Source of the DNA: an uncultured Eubacteriales bacterium
GTDB lineage: Bacteria > Bacillota > Clostridia > Lachnospirales > Cellulosilyticaceae
DNA length: 8,491 nucleotides
Direction: 5' to 3'
Assembly: GCA_900551325.1 (NCBI GenBank)
Contig: URVM01000048.1
Span: forward strand, 1-8,491
Shown in pieces: positions 5,635-8,491 of this stretch (within the stretch, counting starts at the first letter, position 1; each line of letters starts with the position of its first letter). Under the pieces are notes generated by a model. The model made no database searches, was not told where the DNA came from, and saw only the letters and a list, made by a program, of their open reading frames with translations. Position numbers and translations under genes: made by a program.

Positions 5635-6738
5635 ATGTATACCCATAATGCAAAAATTTCTGTAAGACAGGCGAAAATTTTATTAATCCTTCAAATGTTT
5701 AATATGTCCATGCTTATTTTACCTAGAATAGCAGGTAGTATAGTAGGTAATGATGGCTATTTATTACCTATTGTAGCCTTTGTATTTGGTAGTATTTATG
5801 TATTAAGTATCGTATCTTTATTAGAAAGATTCCCAGGAGAAGGTTTAGATACTATTGCACCTAAACTACTTAGTAAATGGATTGGAATTGTAGTAGTTAT
5901 TTTATTTACTATTAAGTTGATCATTGGTGCAGGCTTAGAAGTACGTATGTTTGCTGAAATGGTATCACAAGTATTACTACCTACTACACCTTTGCCGGTT
6001 ATTATACTCATATTGCTCATTACAGTACACTATCTCATTAAGTCTGGATTAGAGGCAACTGGAAGAATGGGTGAAGTAGTAGCATATTTTGTATTTATTC
6101 CTTTAATATTTGTGTTTAGTATATTAGTTATTAGAACAGATTATAAGCAACTTATGCCCTTTTTTACAGCACGTATAAAAGGTGCCCTTGGAGGAGCTTA
6201 TTTAGTAAGTATGACTTTTGTACCTTTAGAATTTATACTCATCATTGGAAATTTAGTAAGTAAGCAGTATAAGTTAAAATCTATATGTTTATGGGCTATA
6301 GGAATTGTAAGTTTTTTTGAGGTTATTTTAATTGCACTCACATTTACAGGAGTAGGTGTGATAACCACTACTAAACAAGTATGGCCTGTACTTACACTTA
6401 TGCAAAGTATTCAACTACCTGGCTCAATTTTAGAAAATCAAGATATTTTAATGATGTCTTTGTGGATTATAAGTGTATATATGTACATTAGTGGAACTAT
6501 ATATGTAGCCAGTTTAACTCTAAGTAGACTAGCTCATTTTAATAGGCAAAATGTAACGGTATTGCCACTTATACCTATCGTATTTTTTATAAGCATGTTA
6601 CCAGGCAGTCTAGCACAAGCTTATAAATACCTAGTAGGATTTAATGCAATAATTAATCCTGTATTTCTTTTCATCGTGCCTATTGTGCTGTATACCTTAT
6701 CCAAGATAAGACATATAGGAGGGAAAAAGCATGCCTAA
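5635..6738 (+). CDS. gerB: GerB-type spore germination permease subunit
   Basis: This 367-residue integral membrane protein has about ten hydrophobic segments and belongs to the GerAB family of the amino acid/polyamine/organocation transporter superfamily. In Bacillus receptors the B subunit binds the germinant and shares the fold of amino-acid permeases. The N-terminus KISVRQAKILLIL (7-19), the LPRIAG of the first helix pair (29-34) and the GS.LENQD region (263-270) are typical. I chose ATG at 5635 because AAAGGGG ends nine bases before it. ATG at 5626 is in frame but touches the ribosome site. The chosen start lies one base after the gerA stop codon, so translation is probably coupled. The germinant cannot be told from the sequence. 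Confidence 0.94.
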   Translation: MYTHNAKISVRQAKILLILQMFNMSMLILPRIAGSIVGNDGYLLPIVAFVFGSIYVLSIVSLLERFPGEGLDTIAPKLLSKWIGIVVVILFTIKLIIGAGLEVRMFAEMVSQVLLPTTPLPVIILILLITVHYLIKSGLEATGRMGEVVAYFVFIPLIFVFSILVIRTDYKQLMPFFTARIKGALGGAYLVSMTFVPLEFILIIGNLVSKQYKLKSICLWAIGIVSFFEVILIALTFTGVGVITTTKQVWPVLTLMQSIQLPGSILENQDILMMSLWIISVYMYISGTIYVASLTLSRLAHFNRQNVTVLPLIPIVFFISMLPGSLAQAYKYLVGFNAIINPVFLFIVPIVLYTLSKIRHIGGKKHA

Positions 6739-7909
6739 AAAGATACACGTATTAATCCCTATATTTCTTATGACAAGTATGATATTTACAGGGTGTTGGG
6801 ATAGTACAGAAGTTAATAATAGGTCTATTATTTTGGAATTAGCTATAGATAAAAACAATGACTATAGTTATAATCCAGATAAACTTATAGATGATCAAAA
6901 TATATATACGATTTCCTATACTATTCCTGATTTTGGTAAACTATCAGGCAATGAAAGTTTAGCAAAAGACGTAGAAAACAATATAGAAATTCAGGCACCT
7001 ACAATAGGTTCAAGTATAGATGATTTAGAGATTAAAAATAAAAATTCAGTAAGTTTTAGTCATGTAAAGGCTATTCTTCTAGGAGAAAGCTTATTAAAAG
7101 ACGAGGCGCTATTTAAGAGAACTTTAGATAGTTTAGCAAGAGATATGCTTATAGCAAGAAACGTTCCCCTAATAGCAGTAAATGGACAGGCTAAAGAAAC
7201 AACTAAAGTAGAAAATCCACAACAACCTATACTAGGTCTGTACATTATGGATTACTTTAATAATGATGAACGTGCTACAAGTTTCTTTAAAAAACAACTT
7301 ATGGGTAACTATATAAGAGAAATGGATGATACAGGAATTTCCACTCTACCTGTGTTTCATCTAGAAGAAGTAAATGGAGAAAAAGGAATTGTAGATATAA
7401 GTGGAGCAGCACTTATAAAAGACTATACACTAGTAGATTACTTGACAAAAGAAGAAGTAAGAAGCCAGCTCTTTATAGAAGGAAAGATTAAAAACTCACC
7501 AGTAGTTATAGCATATAATGATACATTCCTTACCTACAATATAAAAAGAGAAAAAAGTAAACTCAAGTTTAATGAGGGACCACAAGGTATAGAATGCCTC
7601 ATACAAATAGAAGTAGAAGGTAGCATTTCAGAGTATTTAAGTGAAGGGAGATCTAAATTAACCAAAAATCAAACTATAGAAGAAGTAAAAAATTTAATTG
7701 CCCAAGAAATAATTAAGCAAATAAATGTAGGGCTAGAAAAATCCCAAGCACTTAATGTAGACTATTTCGGTATAGGCCAAGCCCTCTATAGACAAAAACC
7801 TAAACTATGGAATAAATACAAAGACTCATGGAATACAGCAACTTATAAAGATATACCTATAAGTATAGGAGTAGATGTAGGGATTCAAAGTACAGGACTA
7901 GAAGAATAA
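6731..7909 (+). CDS. gerC: GerC-type spore germination lipoprotein subunit
   Basis: This 392-residue Ger(x)C-family protein is the lipoprotein subunit of the receptor, anchored on the outer face of the inner spore membrane. A basic N-terminus and hydrophobic stretch lead to the lipobox FTGC, with Cys22 as the diacylglycerol-modified residue. It is followed by WDSTEVNNR, the usual GCWD..E.N.R start of mature GerC proteins. A motif around HVKAILLGESL (111-121) and ISGAALIKD (223-231) matches the N-terminal domain, and the C-terminal domain ends in ISIGVDVGIQSTG. The segment at about 43-60 (NDYSYNPDKLIDDQNIYT) looks like a short insertion in the first domain. AGGAGGG (6717-6723) lies seven bases before the ATG, and the gene overlaps gerB by eight bases, so translation is coupled. 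The order A-B-C is the Bacillus gerA arrangement, not the A-C-B seen in some clostridial gerK loci. Confidence 0.95.
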   Translation: MPKKIHVLIPIFLMTSMIFTGCWDSTEVNNRSIILELAIDKNNDYSYNPDKLIDDQNIYTISYTIPDFGKLSGNESLAKDVENNIEIQAPTIGSSIDDLEIKNKNSVSFSHVKAILLGESLLKDEALFKRTLDSLARDMLIARNVPLIAVNGQAKETTKVENPQQPILGLYIMDYFNNDERATSFFKKQLMGNYIREMDDTGISTLPVFHLEEVNGEKGIVDISGAALIKDYTLVDYLTKEEVRSQLFIEGKIKNSPVVIAYNDTFLTYNIKREKSKLKFNEGPQGIECLIQIEVEGSISEYLSEGRSKLTKNQTIEEVKNLIAQEIIKQINVGLEKSQALNVDYFGIGQALYRQKPKLWNKYKDSWNTATYKDIPISIGVDVGIQSTGLEE

Positions 7910-7940
7910 AGGAGGGAGATATCTCCCTCCTTTATTCTTC
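7908..7940. terminator. Perfect palindromic terminator after gerC
   Basis: The 26-bp palindrome 7908-7933 (AAAGGAGGGAGAT and its complement) starts inside the gerC stop codon and is followed by ATTCTTCTTT. On the minus strand the stem is followed by ATTCTTC as well, so it may also end the leftward RNA copy at 7968-8213. The T run is interrupted. Confidence 0.8.
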
Positions 7941-7967
7941 TTTAACTTTAACTGGTGACTACGTGTT

Positions 7968-8213
7968 CATGCTCTCTCAATTAGCCTGCGAGGGTGCCAG
8001 GCTGTGTGCTACTCCTACTCCGGCTTCCCTTACGGTAGCTAAGAGTGGGTAAGTTCGGCATGAACAAGAACGCCAGAACTCACCTTGTTCAAACAACTGG
8101 CTAAAACCCTTGTTCACACGCTCACTAACCCACTCTAAGCTCACCTCCATGAGGAATCCTTCGTAGGAGCAGCCCACATCCTTCTACCCACCAAGTCTAC
8201 TTGAGAGAGCAAG
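7968..8213 (-). ncRNA. Complete, diverged copy of the repeated structured RNA element (copy D)
   Basis: Read on the minus strand, this copy aligns with copy B through GATGTGG, CTTAGAG, AAGG.{5}TAGC.AGTTGTTT, GCGTTCTT and CTCTTAGC, but it differs widely between these blocks. It forms the same helices. P0 pairs 8197-8213 with 7968-7984 (17 positions, one mismatch, one G-U). P1 pairs 8166-8177 with 8004-8015 (12 positions, one mismatch, one G-U). P3 pairs 8128-8141 with 8037-8050. P4 pairs 8109-8115 with 8062-8068 (7 bp, GAACAAG/CTTGTTC). An extra hairpin AGCCTG/CAGGCT lies on the 3' side inside P0. Where paired sequence differs from copy B, the partner strand changes too. The 66-codon frame crossing it has no ribosome site and is rejected as a gene. 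The copy lies tail to tail with gerC, with no protein gene of its own. Confidence 0.72.
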
Positions 8214-8404
8214 GGAAGCCCACGCAAGAGAGAGTGACTTAAGGTTGTCGTTTTCTTATTTGGAACATTTCTTAGTCGAACACTACGTAGTAGGTTTCTG
8301 ATACTCTCATATACCTCTGTCTAATCTTCGTAGCATAGGGGAGAAGATAGCTTGTCTTTATAAGGAATACTTCATAGGGCTAACCCTTATCTCTCTACCA
8401 AATA
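8214..8404. other. Spacer between two divergent copies of the RNA element
   Basis: No gene is seen. The stretch is the common upstream region of copy D (leftward) and copy C (rightward), so promoters for both would be expected here, but no convincing paired -35 and -10 boxes are visible. A small hairpin ATAGGG/CCCTTAT lies near 8374-8390. GAACACTACGTAG (8278-8290) weakly mirrors ACTACGTGTTC on the far side of copy D. Confidence 0.4.
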
Positions 8405-8491
8405 GACTTGAATTACTGTCTCATAGAATACTCCAGTAGGTGAAAGGATGGATGTGGCTCATCCGAAAGCGGCTTATGTAGGTGGCTTAGA
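8405..8491 (+). ncRNA. 5' part of a third copy of the structured RNA element, cut by the window edge (copy C)
   Basis: These 87 bases match 334-420 of copy B with three differences (338/8409, 363/8434, 408/8479). The match begins sharply at 334/8405 and sequences to the left are unrelated. It contains the 5' strands of P0 (8410-8422) and P1 (8454-8464) and the start of P3. Whether it is complete cannot be seen. Confidence 0.75.

Noticed and set aside
7977..8177. 66-codon minus-strand frame over RNA copy D
   Set aside because: It follows the same helices as copy B, starts without a ribosome site and has no hydrophobic or domain pattern.
7957..8290. Terminal inverted repeat around copy D (ACTACGTGTTC near 7957 and GAACACTACGTAG near 8278)
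   Set aside because: The arms differ by a three-base gap and are short. Similar strings could arise by chance, and copies B and C lack them.

Overview
The window is AT-rich DNA from a spore-forming member of the Bacillota, probably class Clostridia. The evidence is a complete Ger-type germinant-receptor operon, strong AGGAGG-type ribosome binding sites, rho-independent terminators at most gene ends and codons rich in A/T at the third position. A cellulolytic or gut-type Lachnospirales relative is my guess, but nothing in the window fixes genus or species.

Layout, left to right. Positions 1-57 hold the terminator of a gene lying off the left edge. Positions 213-640 hold a cluster of one repeated, GC-richer, non-coding element: a decayed 5' fragment (213-332), one complete copy (334-593) and a detached 3' fragment (602-638), closed by a terminator at 651-680. 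Next come two leftward genes: a zinc-ribbon membrane protein with a 12-residue repeat (681-1553) and a cytoplasmic family GH20 beta-N-acetylhexosaminidase (1712-3601). A divergent promoter region with a cre-like palindrome (3678-3695) separates the GH20 gene from a rightward operon. That operon encodes a two-helix small membrane protein (3735-3932), GerA-type (3963-5633), GerB-type (5635-6738) and GerC-type (6731-7909) subunits, and ends in a perfect palindromic terminator. The right end (7968-8491) holds a second cluster of the repeated element: a complete but highly diverged copy on the minus strand and the start of a plus-strand copy nearly identical to the left one.

How the genes fit together. 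GerA, GerB and GerC would form an inner-membrane receptor of the spore that senses a nutrient and triggers germination. The small two-helix protein resembles the D-type accessory subunits known from Bacillus receptors. The GH20 enzyme would release terminal GlcNAc or GalNAc from imported or turned-over glycans. Its promoter may be under CcpA-type control and may share its operator with the germination operon.

The most interesting content is the repeated element. The complete plus copy and the complete minus copy differ widely in sequence, yet both fold into the same nested set of helices. Several base pairs are changed on both sides: three in one 14-15 bp helix and two in the apical helix, with supporting changes in the two outer helices. 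This is the signature of a structured RNA of about 250 nt under selection. It is present in at least three more or less intact copies plus fragments, with no protein gene attached. I could not match it to a known RNA family by eye.
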